Origin: Zarea fungicola
Lineage: Eukaryota; Ascomycota; Sordariomycetes; Hypocreales; Cordycipitaceae
Length of the DNA: 64,000 bases
Direction of reading: 5' to 3'
Assembly (NCBI GenBank): GCA_900169235.1
Contig: FWCC01000279.1
Coordinates: 1-64,000, forward strand
Of the stretch, positions 23,513-33,945 are shown piece after piece. Both the position numbers and the translations under genes were made by a program. Under the pieces are notes generated by a model that had not been told where the DNA came from, did no database searches, and saw only the letters and a program-made list of their open reading frames with translations. How positions within the stretch are numbered: the stretch's first letter is position 1; every line of letters begins with the position of its first letter.

Positions 23513-24640
23513 ATGTCTAAAGCTGAAATAGCCATCCCAAAGGGCTCCTGGATCCTTGTCACAGGTGTAACTGGTTACGTCGGAGCCCAAGTCGCCAAGC
23601 AATTTCTTCAGCGTGGCTACAAAGTTCGAGGCACAGTCCGAAATCTTGACTCGGCATCTTGGCTTACTGGTGATGTTTTCAAAACATATGCAGAAAAAAG
23701 CTCCTTTGAATTGGCGCTTGTGCCAGACATGAGCGTCGTGAATGCCTTTGAGCAGTCCATGCGCGGAGTTGCCGCCGTCGCCCATGTTGCATCCGTGACT
23801 ACTTTTGAACCAGACGCAGCAAAAGTTATACCTGAAACAGTCCAGGGCGTGCAGAACATTCTGGAAACAGCAGCGAGGGAGCCGTCAGTCCGCGAATTTG
23901 TGTATACCAGTTCCATCGTGGCGACGATATTTCCAGCAGCCGGCCTCGAACTCCATGTCGACCAGGATACGTGGAACGAGGCTGTATTACCCCTTGCCTG
24001 GGGCACCGACAGGACTGAGAATCACGGTGCCTTTGTATACATGGCAAGCAAGGTCGAAGCCGAGAAGGCGTTGTGGAAGTTTGTGAAGGATAGAAAGCCT
24101 CATTTCACAGTCAACTCGGTCTGTCCATCTTCCATCATGGGTGAACCTCTTAACAAACGCCATGTTGGGGACAATGCATGGATGAAGCTTCTTTATGACG
24201 GCAACATTGAAAAACTCCAGGGTTTTGGGGCAAGTAAGTGTTTCTCTGCTTTACGTCAATTTTCGTGTCTTCAAGTGTCCCTCATTTTATATTCATCTCC
24301 TGTCATACGACCCGCTAACCACCTTTCAGCCTTCAATAGTGATGTTAAGGATGTCGCGCTACTTCATGTTGTCGCTGTGCTAGACCCAGAGGTTAAGGAC
24401 ACCCGTCTCATGGCCTGGGGTGACAACTGCAATTGGAATGACATTTTGGCAATCATGAGAAGACTCTACCCACATCACAAATATGTTGACAATCTCCCAA
24501 ACATGTCCACCATGAGTCTCACCTCGGACCTCAGTCTGCCACTAGCTCTATTAAAGAAATGGAATGGTCAGGACGGATGGAGAAGCCTGGAAGAAACTGT
24601 TAGGGATGATGTGGGCACCTTTGTGGCTTGGGAGAACTGA
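23513..24640 (+). CDS. NAD(P)-dependent epimerase/reductase (Gre2/dihydroflavonol reductase-like)
   Basis: Extended short-chain dehydrogenase of 343 residues. Exons are 23513-24233 and 24330-24640; the 96-nt intron has GTAAGT and CTAAC..CAG signals and by chance stays open, so an unspliced reading is also possible but adds residues unlike the family. The nucleotide-binding motif is TGVTGYVG (residues 17-24), with R38 and R43 (RGTVRN) suggesting NADP. The catalytic set is TSS (132-134) and Y176MASK180. The substrate-side segment (WNDILAIMRRLYP, then near-C-terminal EETVRDD) matches Gre2-type ketone and aldehyde reductases. It is likely cytosolic. It could be a tailoring enzyme or a general methylglyoxal-type reductase. 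Confidence 0.85.
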   Translation: MSKAEIAIPKGSWILVTGVTGYVGAQVAKQFLQRGYKVRGTVRNLDSASWLTGDVFKTYAEKSSFELALVPDMSVVNAFEQSMRGVAAVAHVASVTTFEPDAAKVIPETVQGVQNILETAAREPSVREFVYTSSIVATIFPAAGLELHVDQDTWNEAVLPLAWGTDRTENHGAFVYMASKVEAEKALWKFVKDRKPHFTVNSVCPSSIMGEPLNKRHVGDNAWMKLLYDGNIEKLQGFGASKCFSALRQFSCLQVSLILYSSPVIRPANHLSAFNSDVKDVALLHVVAVLDPEVKDTRLMAWGDNCNWNDILAIMRRLYPHHKYVDNLPNMSTMSLTSDLSLPLALLKKWNGQDGWRSLEETVRDDVGTFVAWEN

Positions 24641-25003
24641 AGAAAGGATACACTGACTATCCTCAGTGTAGATCAGCGTAGTACTAAAACTTAAGTATTG
24701 GGCTGCACGGTCCTGCCGCTTGTTTCTGTGACGGTTGGTGCTGAAGGGGGGGAGCATGGGAACGGAGGAACAACGGTAGGCTGCGTAACACAAAAGACGG
24801 AACAAAGGACAGATTAGGAAATACGATTGTGCTAAAATATTCCTTCAATTAATCCAACGTGATAGATGAAGATGAACGTAATATGTGCTCCACCTTTTAC
24901 AGCCTGGCGACTTCTAGATGTGGCCGTCTGCCATATATGACAATTGATCTGCAAAAATCTCCAACCTCGCCTCAATATTGGACTCTTATACAAGTGGTCA
25001 TTT
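24641..25003. other. Convergent intergenic region
   Basis: Lies between the 3' ends of the reductase (plus) and the GH18 gene (minus). No gene is seen; a run of eight C occurs near 25011. Confidence 0.4.
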
Positions 25004-27313
25004 TTAAAACACCCCCCCAAACCCTGCCCAGGGATCCGATTTACCACACTTCTTGCCATGTCCAAAGGAAGGTCCACCGAGTGAACGGACGGCGTCCCGT
25101 CTCTCAAACTTCCTGAGTGGCTCATCCGCCTTGCGCTCGGTGACATACACAGATGTGTACTTTTTCCCACCGCACATTGCGGCGGGCTGTCCAGCGCACG
25201 GCTTGTTGCAGTACTTGTCCTTGACCTTGGACGAGTCAAAGTAGACGCCCCGGTCGCAGAGGCAGGTGTCGCCATTCTCCAGCCCAAAGACGATGGAGCT
25301 CTGGTCATGCGCATCCAGCTCGCACAGCGTGGCGCATGCACGGGGAGTCATATTCTTGTTCTTGTGCGTGAAATGCTTACGGTGCCACGCCGATCCCATT
25401 ACCTGGCCGTTGATGCTGTAGTAACAGCCCACCTCCTTGTACGGGAGATCAAACAAGTCCATAGGTACCACGCAGTAGGCGCGTCCTGGAATGAGGGCAG
25501 CGGTACACGAGTCCGCCGTGGTCGCCAGAGATGGGTTCGCCGCTACAAACAGAGGGAGGTCCACGTCATATTTGGCGAGCAGCGAGCGGCATGTCTCACC
25601 CGTATGGACGACGTGCCATGTACTGCATTTCTCTGTTGTATCCGCCGCGGGTGTTTGGCCACTCGGAGGAGCGGTGACGATGTTGCCGCGACCACTCCCA
25701 TAGCCCAATGGATCGCGCGCGGACGGACCGTCGGGGACGACCTTTTTGTAGTTGTATTTATACTTTTTCAGGCATAGGCGCGCCAATTCCTCTGTTTGGT
25801 CGGCTTTTGCGCGTCGCCCTTGACAGAGCATAGGCAGCACAGGATCAGTAGGTTGGTTCGGATGGCGTGGTGTACCCATATAGGCAAAGTCACGATAGTT
25901 TGTCTCAGCGCCTGAGAGAAACGCTGCATAGGCACTATATGTCGCCGGACTGTTCACCTGGCGCATGCCAAGTTTCTCTCGCAGAGGGTCTACGACAGAA
26001 TGCTGTACATAACGGTTGCCTATGCCACCCCACATGGAAACACCACCCAGGCAGAGACTCTGTGCCAATTCGACGTATTCTTTTAGTAGCTCAGGGGTGT
26101 TTTGTAGCAAAATGGATCTTTCCTGGTAGCTATGGTCCTTGTCCTCAGCGGGGCTATTGGTCCAGGGGTCCCAGAAAACGCTGAGCCGCTTGGTCTCCGT
26201 GCGCCACATATTGCCAACGCCGCCGCTGCATGAGGTGGGCTGTCCATATCCCACAATCTCGCAGGATGCGTCACTGCAGCCGGGGTTGGATAGATGAAAC
26301 GTGTGTATGCGCAGCGACAAAGCGAGCGTGACCTTTTCTGGCGAGATGTTCTGCGCCCAGAAACCGTCCAAAGCAGTAGCGGCTTTGGCGAGGCTTCGAT
26401 GCTGCTCTAGGGCCTTGGCCACTGTGGTAACATCTGCAGATGGCTTCTGAGGAACAGTGTTGAAGAACTCGACGTGTGGCTCCAGCTGCTTCAAGTCAAA
26501 TCCCTGAATCCGCTCATGATCCAGCGGCAACGTGACAGTGAGGCCGCTCCGTTGCCTGTCGTTCTTCTCCAGGGCCTCTCGCAGCCTTCCAATGAATACA
26601 GAAAAGTTTTCGTGGTCCTCGCTTCTCCCACCGTGTGCCTCGACGCCAGGATATGGCCAATAGACGTCAACACCATCAAAGCCCGTGGCTTTTATAAAGG
26701 CCTTGAGGGACTGGAAGAATTTCTTTTGATACTTCTCAGAGCCGACCAGGGACGAAAACGTCGACTGTTGTCCATCCAGACCTTCACGATACATATCCCA
26801 AGGCGTAATTGATATGTAGACTTTGAGGTCTTTATTATACTCCTTCAAGTAGACGAGATCGTGGTACAGAAACCGGTCGCCTTCCCTGGCCATGGCAACC
26901 TCAAACGTGGACGGGTGCACGTGCGCAAATGCAAAATTCAGGTGCGTATACATCCACGGCGTGATGCTGGACGGCCGGCCTGCGCGACAATCGTCTGTTA
27001 CGGCGTAAGGGCGGTACACATTCCATCCCTCATACCAGCCGACAACACGAGCAGCAAGGCGTCCCTGTCGGTCGGGGACAATTGGACAGCTAGGCCGCTT
27101 CGGATTATCCGCAATCATTTCCGAAGTGGCATTCACTGCACATGTCCCTGCTAGAGAAGAGCAGGATGCGTGGCAGAGATCCGGGTGCGATGCGATGCAG
27201 TCGGCGCAGACGCCCCTGGCTGTCTGCCAAAAGTCCAGAGGCGCGCATTCTTGCCAGGCGCTGCCTAGCCCCTGAAGAGCGCACACCAATGTCAACTGAG
27301 AAAGACGCTTCAT
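25004..27313 (-). CDS. Secreted GH18-LysM-WSC protein with destroyed chitinase active site
   Basis: Single-exon gene of 769 residues with a signal peptide (about 1-19). A Cys-rich N-terminal segment precedes a GH18 TIM barrel (about 87-450; VVGWYEGWNVYRP, THLNFAFAHV, LKAFIKATGFDGVD). The catalytic consensus DxxDxDxE is here D213-GV-D216-V-Y218-W-P220: the third Asp is Tyr and the acid/base Glu is Pro. The usual SxGG strand is replaced by YISITPWDM, and the MxYD motif after FFN is absent (FFNTVPQKP). A LysM domain (about 563-617, WHVVHTGETCRSLLAKYDVD) and a WSC domain (about 628-725, CATLCE, CLCDRGVYFD) follow. It should bind chitin or glucan-type glycans without cutting them, outside the cell or at the wall. 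There is no frame damage, so it is likely retained for binding. Confidence 0.88.
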   Translation of the reverse strand: MKRLSQLTLVCALQGLGSAWQECAPLDFWQTARGVCADCIASHPDLCHASCSSLAGTCAVNATSEMIADNPKRPSCPIVPDRQGRLAARVVGWYEGWNVYRPYAVTDDCRAGRPSSITPWMYTHLNFAFAHVHPSTFEVAMAREGDRFLYHDLVYLKEYNKDLKVYISITPWDMYREGLDGQQSTFSSLVGSEKYQKKFFQSLKAFIKATGFDGVDVYWPYPGVEAHGGRSEDHENFSVFIGRLREALEKNDRQRSGLTVTLPLDHERIQGFDLKQLEPHVEFFNTVPQKPSADVTTVAKALEQHRSLAKAATALDGFWAQNISPEKVTLALSLRIHTFHLSNPGCSDASCEIVGYGQPTSCSGGVGNMWRTETKRLSVFWDPWTNSPAEDKDHSYQERSILLQNTPELLKEYVELAQSLCLGGVSMWGGIGNRYVQHSVVDPLREKLGMRQVNSPATYSAYAAFLSGAETNYRDFAYMGTPRHPNQPTDPVLPMLCQGRRAKADQTEELARLCLKKYKYNYKKVVPDGPSARDPLGYGSGRGNIVTAPPSGQTPAADTTEKCSTWHVVHTGETCRSLLAKYDVDLPLFVAANPSLATTADSCTAALIPGRAYCVVPMDLFDLPYKEVGCYYSINGQVMGSAWHRKHFTHKNKNMTPRACATLCELDAHDQSSIVFGLENGDTCLCDRGVYFDSSKVKDKYCNKPCAGQPAAMCGGKKYTSVYVTERKADEPLRKFERRDAVRSLGGPSFGHGKKCGKSDPWAGFGGVF

Positions 27314-30300
27314 CTCGAACTAAGCGCTCCTCTGAAAATCCAATCGTATCCGTCAGCGTGCATCAGAAAGCCGGTTTCCAGCAGCTTGGGGAGAAGAAAA
27401 AGGAGGGCCATGTCTCAAGGCAACAGCCTCAGTTCACGATGCTGGCTCGACCCACCAAATCCAAGGATAAGGCTGGCAAGGCACGCACCGCAGTTAACGG
27501 CTGCCAATTGGCATCTTTGTCCATTTCTGTAAAAAGTGTCTACTCCAGTTTCCTAGTAAAACCCCGAAATTCATGTTGGCTTTTAATCCAGCCGCTTCAT
27601 GTCGTAGGCCATCGGCGGCTCAATTCTGTAAAGGAGTCAGTTCCAAAGGCCACACATGATAATTTTAAGGCTGTGAGGAAAAGCTTGGCAGAGGTGGGTA
27701 TCTGGCAACTTTATTCAAAAGACGGTGCGTATCCCTCGGAACAGATGCGAAGGCTGTAGATCTCGCCCGACTCACCAGTAGGCAGTACACAACTTCCCCA
27801 TTGGAGGATTGGAGCTGGTACGTTGCTGAAAATAGCAATTCCATGCGAGGGGGGCCTGCTTACAGTGGATAATTTAAATAAAACAAAAGCCACCGGCGCA
27901 GACCCATTCTCCATCTTCCGCTGCTCTCTGGAGTTACCCTGCACTAGTCGGAAATTCTATTACACCTCCTCTTGTAACTTGAATGGCTTCCATGGCCCTG
28001 ATAATTTGTCTTGTAGCCAGTTGGCATCAGTAATCGGCAAATTATCTTTGTGGTGGCCTGACAAACGTCCTTACCTGTCGGTTGAGCCGATAGAGCGGCT
28101 CGTCTTTTTGGTCAGACGGCGCCACTCAGGCTTATCAAAAGATGTCGCAGGGTATGCTCTTGAGAATTGGCTCAGTTTAGAGCAACGGCAGAACGGCTCA
28201 GGTTTCCGTTTGAGTAGGAGACTAGGCGGCTGTCTTTGTAGCCTTGTCAAGGTGTGTAACAGCATGGGTACAGGTTGCAGCAGTATGTGTACCCAAGAGC
28301 ATGGCTTAAACCCACCTTTCCACCTTTCCAGCTTCTTAACTTCTTTACCTAACGCCGCCTGGTCCTCATGTAACTTTATATGGTTAGTCTGAATATATAG
28401 TTCTCGTGCTGTACATAATTTCAGAGCATTTGGTTCCAGGTCAGTCGTCGAGCTTTCACCACGCTTAACGATGAAAAGAACTGCATCTCAACCCTCCCAA
28501 GTATTTTGTCCCTTACCTCCTGCATATGCGCTTGCTGGCTATACATCCAAGTTTCGTTTCCCTTCTCTTTTTCTTTCTCACCTTCTCAATTTTCTCACCC
28601 AAGACCTTTCCAGTTTCAACGTGAATAGCCTTGGAAGCTCTTACGAGGTATTAGAGATATTGACGCCCCGAGTCAACTGCTTCTGTTAAGAGTAGTGTGG
28701 TGTAATAGTATGCTCTGCACATATGTAAAAACAGTTAAAATAGAATCTGCTTGCATTCTATATCCACTTCCACACAGACTGTTGTGATTGCTTCATGCGG
28801 AATTGACCAAGTTGACTACATATTACGGTATAAACAACGCGGAGTAATCATACGCGCTTTATCACTGTCAAGGTGAGACGCCGCGGGGTACCCCATCCGC
28901 CTTTATCACTGCCGAAAGGCTGTGAAGAGTTGTGAAGCGAGGTAATTATATGCACCCAGCGCACTAGTCAGTCTTGCATCTACTCGGCTGAAGCAGGTCA
29001 TCACAAATGGGCCCGCACCAGAAGCCAACAACCCCGTTTTATTGTTGGCTATATTTCATTTGACATACATATATAGCAGTATGTAATCACAGGTAAAATT
29101 TTGGCGGGCTAATAAGAGCTACAAGCGGCATATTTCCTCTCCGTCCAATGGCAAAGCAAGTGGTGGCGGAATAATTAGTGATCACTGACAGCCAACCAGT
29201 AGCCAGCGGCTGATTCGATTCATCTTTGGCGGTTCCAGACCGCCGTCAGCCAAATAACTGGAGCGAGTCAGTTGCCGAGACATGGTTTGACGAAATAGGG
29301 CATAAGAGCGTCCCTGAGCGGGAAACTCCAGCCAGATTTGACACCATTTTTCTAGCCACTAGTTTGTCTACCAGTGTATGATGGAAAATGTAAAAAGCCC
29401 TGGGTGCAGGTTTCCACTTTTTGGCGTGACAATTTCCCTCGTGTAAGTTGTAATTGTCACTGCTCGATGCCGCAGGCTGTTTGCCTAGCAACGGCATAGA
29501 TCAAGCGTGATTCTTATTCACGACATTTCTATAATGAAAATAGCCACGCAATTTAATCCGACAATACGCAGTCTCCGCTGATTCCTCTCTACGCGTGACC
29601 GACGGGGTGGGCAACACCGCATCGACACCGCGACAGAGCCATATTGCCGGCCCCATCGACATAGCCATGTCGAGAGATTGCCAGAAATGATGACAAAAAG
29701 GTCCGCAAAATGCTGTTGGTGCGCCTCGTGCACGGCAAGAAATCATCGCCGCAACGTTTGAGGCGGACAAGTTCGCAGCCTTATTTGGCTTTTGGCGCAC
29801 GCGCCATGCCCCATCAGGCTGACGATTGTCCCCAAGCAGTTAAAGCACTGCGACTCCGTGTCATTTTTAAGATTTCAATGCTTGTTTGCGAAGCGAGGGG
29901 GATCCCTGTCCAACGCTCGCATTCATCGTCCCAGCCTTTCGCTTGTATCCGAGCAAGGCGACGCAATCCACCTCATCATATCGTACGTTTTTCCGAGGGC
30001 CGGACTCATCCAAATGAGTGGCATCGCATGGAGACGACGAAAAAAGCAGCCGGTGGGTGAAAGGTAATAATAACCAAGGCCTAGTCCGTAGCGTCCGTAG
30101 CTTGTGCCCAATTTCAACGACAGGGGCAGCGGTGTAGCGTGGTCTCTGACGGGGAAGCGGCAAAATGAACGGGGCATCACAGGCTTCATGGCGCCGTTGT
30201 ATAAGCTGGTCCCGCAAGGCAGTCTGAGTAGCCGTAATTGGAGCGCATCTGCCTTGGCCGTTGTTTCTAATCACCAATGAGCTCCTCATATTGTATTCCA

Positions 30301-30454
30301 TCTTGTGTGTAAACTTTTCACCAGCTCCATGTATCAGACTGTTTCTCAACTTTAGCCAGTGTGATTGTGTACCGACACTATTCCTACTCTGCATTTTATT
30401 TGTTTTCCGGCTCTCTTCCCAGGTATTGGCTTCAGATAGACCGTCAGCGCCACA
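27314..30454. other. 3.1 kb region without a firmly supported gene
   Basis: Shared upstream space of the divergent GH18-like (minus) and GT32 (plus) genes. The minus strand at 28071-28380 has protein-like relics (KLHEDQAALGKEVKKLERWKG, then Arg/Ser-rich text) broken by stops, perhaps an old transposase fragment. Nothing can be assigned with confidence. Confidence 0.4.
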
Positions 30455-31438
30455 ATGGGAATCATGCTTTCAAAAAGAGGCTCTCGCCTTTCCATGTTGG
30501 CCAGCATTGCCGTCTTTGTATCCCTCCTCACACTCCTACACCAATTACTGTATTCGAAAAGAAGCTCAGCAGGGTCTCTGCAAGATGTGGCCGACATTAT
30601 CGAAGATTGCAATACAGCAACTCAGAACAGAATCGAGCCCGCCATACCAAACTTGATACATCAAATATGGAAGGATACAAATCTCTCAAGTTATTCCCTC
30701 CAGGCATCGCGGGATTCATGGAACGACATGTTTGGAAGTGAAAACTATACAGTGAAGCTTTGGACAGAAGCAGATGTACTCAATCTCATCCAAACCTCCT
30801 ATCCGTGGTTTCTGTCCACGTACCAGAGCTACCATTACGACATTCAGCGCGCCGACATTGCAAGACTAATGGTTGTGCACAAAGAGGGCGGCATGTACGC
30901 CGACTTGGATGCTTACCCCAAGGATTCCTCGGTCGAGACCATATCGTGTCTGCAAAGACTTGGCTATCAAGCCATATTCGCACCGAGCAGTAGCAACGGG
31001 GGCGTTAGCAATCACTTCTTCTTGGCAGAAAAGAATTCGGAACTTCTTCTCTGGGCTCTGCACGAAGCCAAAAGAAGGGCTGCATCCTCGACCAAGAACT
31101 TTATGCTTCCATATGTGGAAGTTTTCTGGTCCACAGGACCCATGATGATTACTGCTGTCATCAACGACTACGCATGGCAGTATAATCAATCAAAGATGAG
31201 CAAGACTGTTGGAGTGTTGAGCGATTACTTTGTTCATTACGCCATCCACCATGCCGCGGGTCGGTACTGGCACAAGTCGGATGGCCGCATCCTCAACTAC
31301 ATTGCAGATCATGCCACAAGTGTCGTTATACGAGCATCATTTGCCATTGGCTTTGCAGTCATGATTGTTGTCATTGCAAGAAACCGGGCACAAATAGGTT
31401 CCCGTGTGTATAATATTTTATCGTCTGTCCGGAGATGA
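30455..31438 (+). CDS. GT32-family glycosyltransferase (DXD), Golgi-type
   Basis: Single-exon gene of 327 residues, type II membrane topology. A hydrophobic anchor at about 14-33 (MLASIAVFVSLLTLLHQLL) is followed by the family opening IPNLIHQIWKD (64-74). The sugar-binding motif GGMYADLDAYP contains the DXD as D150-L-D152. The family block YDIQRADIARLMVVHKEGG precedes it. A second hydrophobic stretch near the C-terminus (about 285-307) may also span the membrane. This arrangement is like Och1/Sur1-type mannosyltransferases, including inositolphosphoceramide mannosyltransferases; the exact acceptor cannot be read from sequence. Transcription is divergent from the GH18-like gene 3.1 kb away. 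Confidence 0.85.
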   Translation: MGIMLSKRGSRLSMLASIAVFVSLLTLLHQLLYSKRSSAGSLQDVADIIEDCNTATQNRIEPAIPNLIHQIWKDTNLSSYSLQASRDSWNDMFGSENYTVKLWTEADVLNLIQTSYPWFLSTYQSYHYDIQRADIARLMVVHKEGGMYADLDAYPKDSSVETISCLQRLGYQAIFAPSSSNGGVSNHFFLAEKNSELLLWALHEAKRRAASSTKNFMLPYVEVFWSTGPMMITAVINDYAWQYNQSKMSKTVGVLSDYFVHYAIHHAAGRYWHKSDGRILNYIADHATSVVIRASFAIGFAVMIVVIARNRAQIGSRVYNILSSVRR

Positions 31439-31751
31439 GCATACGAAGCGAGCATCGGCGTTGAGAATTGATATCAATACAGAGGATCGAGGACGGAAAA
31501 GCGCGTCAACACGGCTGAGTTGCTGGCGATTTAGCAAACACTAATTAATACGAATAGAAAGAAAGAAAATAATAACACTCTACCGCTACACTCTAGCTCT
31601 CTATTTAAATGGCGCAATGTATTTCTGGCAGCACGCTCTAGTCCGGTACGCGAATGGGAATGGAAGTCACGCCTGCCGCAAGTGTTGCAACACTGCACAG
31701 TCCGCCATCCCGAGAGCCTGCCCTTGAACCATCGCCATCTCTGCTTGGCGC
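31439..31751. other. Intergenic region
   Basis: No gene recognised; AT-rich A/T runs at about 31540-31610. Confidence 0.35.
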
Positions 31752-32492
31752 ATGATGGATAACAGCGGTGCTACGCCTGCAGCTCCCTTTTCAGATGCTT
31801 TATCATATTCTGGCCGGGGGCGGAACGCTATTGCTCTATCTTCAATGTTGCCCTCGGAGGAGCGGCGCCCAAGCTTTGCCACCACTCACCGATCGAATAA
31901 TAAAGCATCCAACAGCTGTCGATATCGAGCAGCGACAATCCGAGAGCAGAGGGCGCCACCACCGTCTGTGCGTTCCTCCATCTCGGGCAGCAGCCTTTCG
32001 GGAAGCAGCCACTCGAATAGCGAATCGTCCGCAAGCTCGTACACGATCCGCAGCTCCTGCATCCCGGACTGGAAACACGACTTTGACGACATCGAGGCTG
32101 GATGCGATCCGTGGCACGAACTACCGCGGCGAATACCGTCATGGCGCTGGCTGTGGGCCAGAATATTCCGATCCAGGGTGGAATACAAACTACGGAGCCC
32201 AGAGAGCTGTCGCGATATTGGCTACGACATTAGCAACAGATTTCCTTTCTGGAGACTGGCGATGTGGCTCCTAATCTCGACCGTTTACCAGCTGGCGCTG
32301 CCGTTTGCTCTGCGGATGTTTGGGTGGGATTGCGCGGCGCTCAGTGTCACGTTTGGCTCTGATCACAGTACGACCAAATACCTACTTCTATGGTCCGCGA
32401 CAGTCGTGGGGGCTGGGGCAGCATTCTTGGTTGGACAGGGATACTTTGGGTCCGTCAAAGAGCTCATTCGTGCCAGAGTTTCGCAAGACTGA
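31752..32492 (+). CDS. Predicted membrane protein, N-terminal part of a possible larger gene
   Basis: 246-residue frame. Residues 1-100 are low-complexity and Ser/Arg-rich (a run of SGSSLSGSSHSNSESSASS), typical of a disordered cytosolic tail. An acidic/aromatic stretch follows (IPDWKHDFDDIEAG), then two or three hydrophobic segments (FWRLAMWLLISTVYQLALPFAL; YLLLWSATVVGAGAAFLVGQ). It ends RARVSQD and a stop, after which the same frame continues as LEADYERREREW before breaking. Only 32 bp separate it from the next frame, which also encodes membrane segments. The two may be exons of one gene interrupted by a stop and a frameshift, or two genes. No family was recognised. Confidence 0.5.
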   Translation: MMDNSGATPAAPFSDALSYSGRGRNAIALSSMLPSEERRPSFATTHRSNNKASNSCRYRAATIREQRAPPPSVRSSISGSSLSGSSHSNSESSASSYTIRSSCIPDWKHDFDDIEAGCDPWHELPRRIPSWRWLWARIFRSRVEYKLRSPESCRDIGYDISNRFPFWRLAMWLLISTVYQLALPFALRMFGWDCAALSVTFGSDHSTTKYLLLWSATVVGAGAAFLVGQGYFGSVKELIRARVSQD

Positions 32493-32524
32493 CTGGAAGC
32501 AGACTACGAGCGACGAGAGAGAGA

Positions 32525-33577
32525 ATGGAGCGCGTGCGGCAGACCACTGTCACACTGGCCTATTCATTTTTAAAAACGACAAAAGTAGACGAGGGGAGAT
32601 ACTCGCAGAGCAAGATGCAGGAATATATTTAGTGAGCCGCGCCAGACGCAGACAGTACAGTCGCATTGAACTCAACTAACATTGGCTAGCCAATGCCTGG
32701 CGCTGTTGACGGCATTTCCTGTCGCGCTTCTGCATCAGGTCCGAGGAAACACATGTGAGCCCGCGGTGACAAAGTACTGCCATGAAGTGGCGCGCGAATT
32801 GAAACGACTGCGAAGCGGCGAAACGGACATGGGCTGGACGCCGTTCCGTACGAATCAAGCGACCATGACTGGCAGCCACTGCCACAAACAATACAGAAAG
32901 GTTGAGCACTTTTTTGAGCTATTCTCCCTACAACTCGAGACAGAGTTTAGCCAACGGCATGCGAGAACGTGCTTGCCGTCCATGGTGCCGCAGTATATTA
33001 TTTACAACCTGCGCAATCATTTCGAAAATATTGTGGACGCAGGGAACCTTGATCTCCAAAGGACGCCAATTATCCGTGAGTCAATCTCTGTACATCCTTC
33101 AACCCGAATCGTCTGCTAAAATTATTTGTAGGCGAAAACATTGACATGCTGGCTCTCGCCGGTCGAGAGTGCGCCGTCTATGCCGGCGGCGACGTGGTGC
33201 CAGTCTTTATGCTCTGGACCATTGACATTTGCTGCAGGAGCCTTGCCGCGTTGGTGCCGATGCGACGCTGCGACTGGATCGTCGACACGAGCAGGGACGA
33301 AGCGGGCGTCACTCTATCATGGCGCATGGTGTTTACAGTCATGGTGTGCACGGGCATCATGATGCTTCTGGGGGAGATGTGGTCGCTGTGGGAGCCGTTT
33401 GGAAAGAGCATCAATACGTTTTCGTGGTCGCTTGGAATCGCGTCCGAGATTGACAATATGCTCAATGAATTTTACGAGTACGACGTGAGTCTCCTCACGC
33501 GGAAACACGGATACATGCAGCCGTCGAAGCAGCTGAACCGGCCAGTGGGACGAGATTGCGACTGTGACTCTGATTGA
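32525..33577 (+). CDS. Predicted multi-pass membrane protein of unknown function
   Basis: Three exons (32525-32631, 32690-33075, 33132-33577) with clean GT-AG introns give 312 residues: MERVRQTTVTLAYSFLK at the start, TPIIRENIDMLALAGREC across the second intron and DCDCDSD at the end. Hydrophobic segments occur at QCLALLTAFPVALL, VVPVFMLWTIDICC and MVFTVMVCTGIMMLLG. The middle is soluble, with HFFELFSLQLETEFSQ. No conserved family could be named. The very short distance to the preceding frame, and the fact that the start methionine lies inside a codon-like stretch of the other frame, suggest that both belong to one gene of about 560 residues. Confidence 0.55.
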
Positions 33578-33945
33578 GCACGACACTTGCGGTATAAGGA
33601 CACTTGTAGTAAAAAGTGATGGCTAGAATTGGGGCGGCTGGGACAGACATGTCATTGTTAAAGGTGTACTATTTTGAATCATCAAGTAAAAGCATGCCGT
33701 ACATGGGGTAGCGATTCACAGTTGAGGGTGATGGATGCGAGCTCTATAAAAAAAGTTATATTTGAAACGATGCGTGTGATTAAAACCATGCCTCCCTGTG
33801 GACGTAGTCGTCCTCGTATGTGCCTTTTTGATCAGTTCAATATATACAAATGAACGAGTTGCAACGTTGTAAAAGGGTATCTCTTCCTTTGTGTACCTTC
33901 AGCAGCAACGCTTAGTAGTCCAAGTCGTGTCATCAGCAGCACCGC
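33578..33945. other. Convergent intergenic region
   Basis: Lies between the 3' ends of the membrane-protein gene (plus) and phospholipase B (minus). No gene seen. Confidence 0.4.

Noticed and set aside
24236..24329. In-frame retained segment in the reductase
   Set aside because: It has a GTAAGT donor, a CTAAC branch site and a CAG acceptor, and its translation is unlike the family, so it is treated as an intron.
27142..27759. 205-codon plus-strand frame at the GH18-like gene's 5' end
   Set aside because: Its first part is antisense to the signal-peptide region of the GH18-like gene and the rest is Lys/Ser/Arg-rich without any motif.
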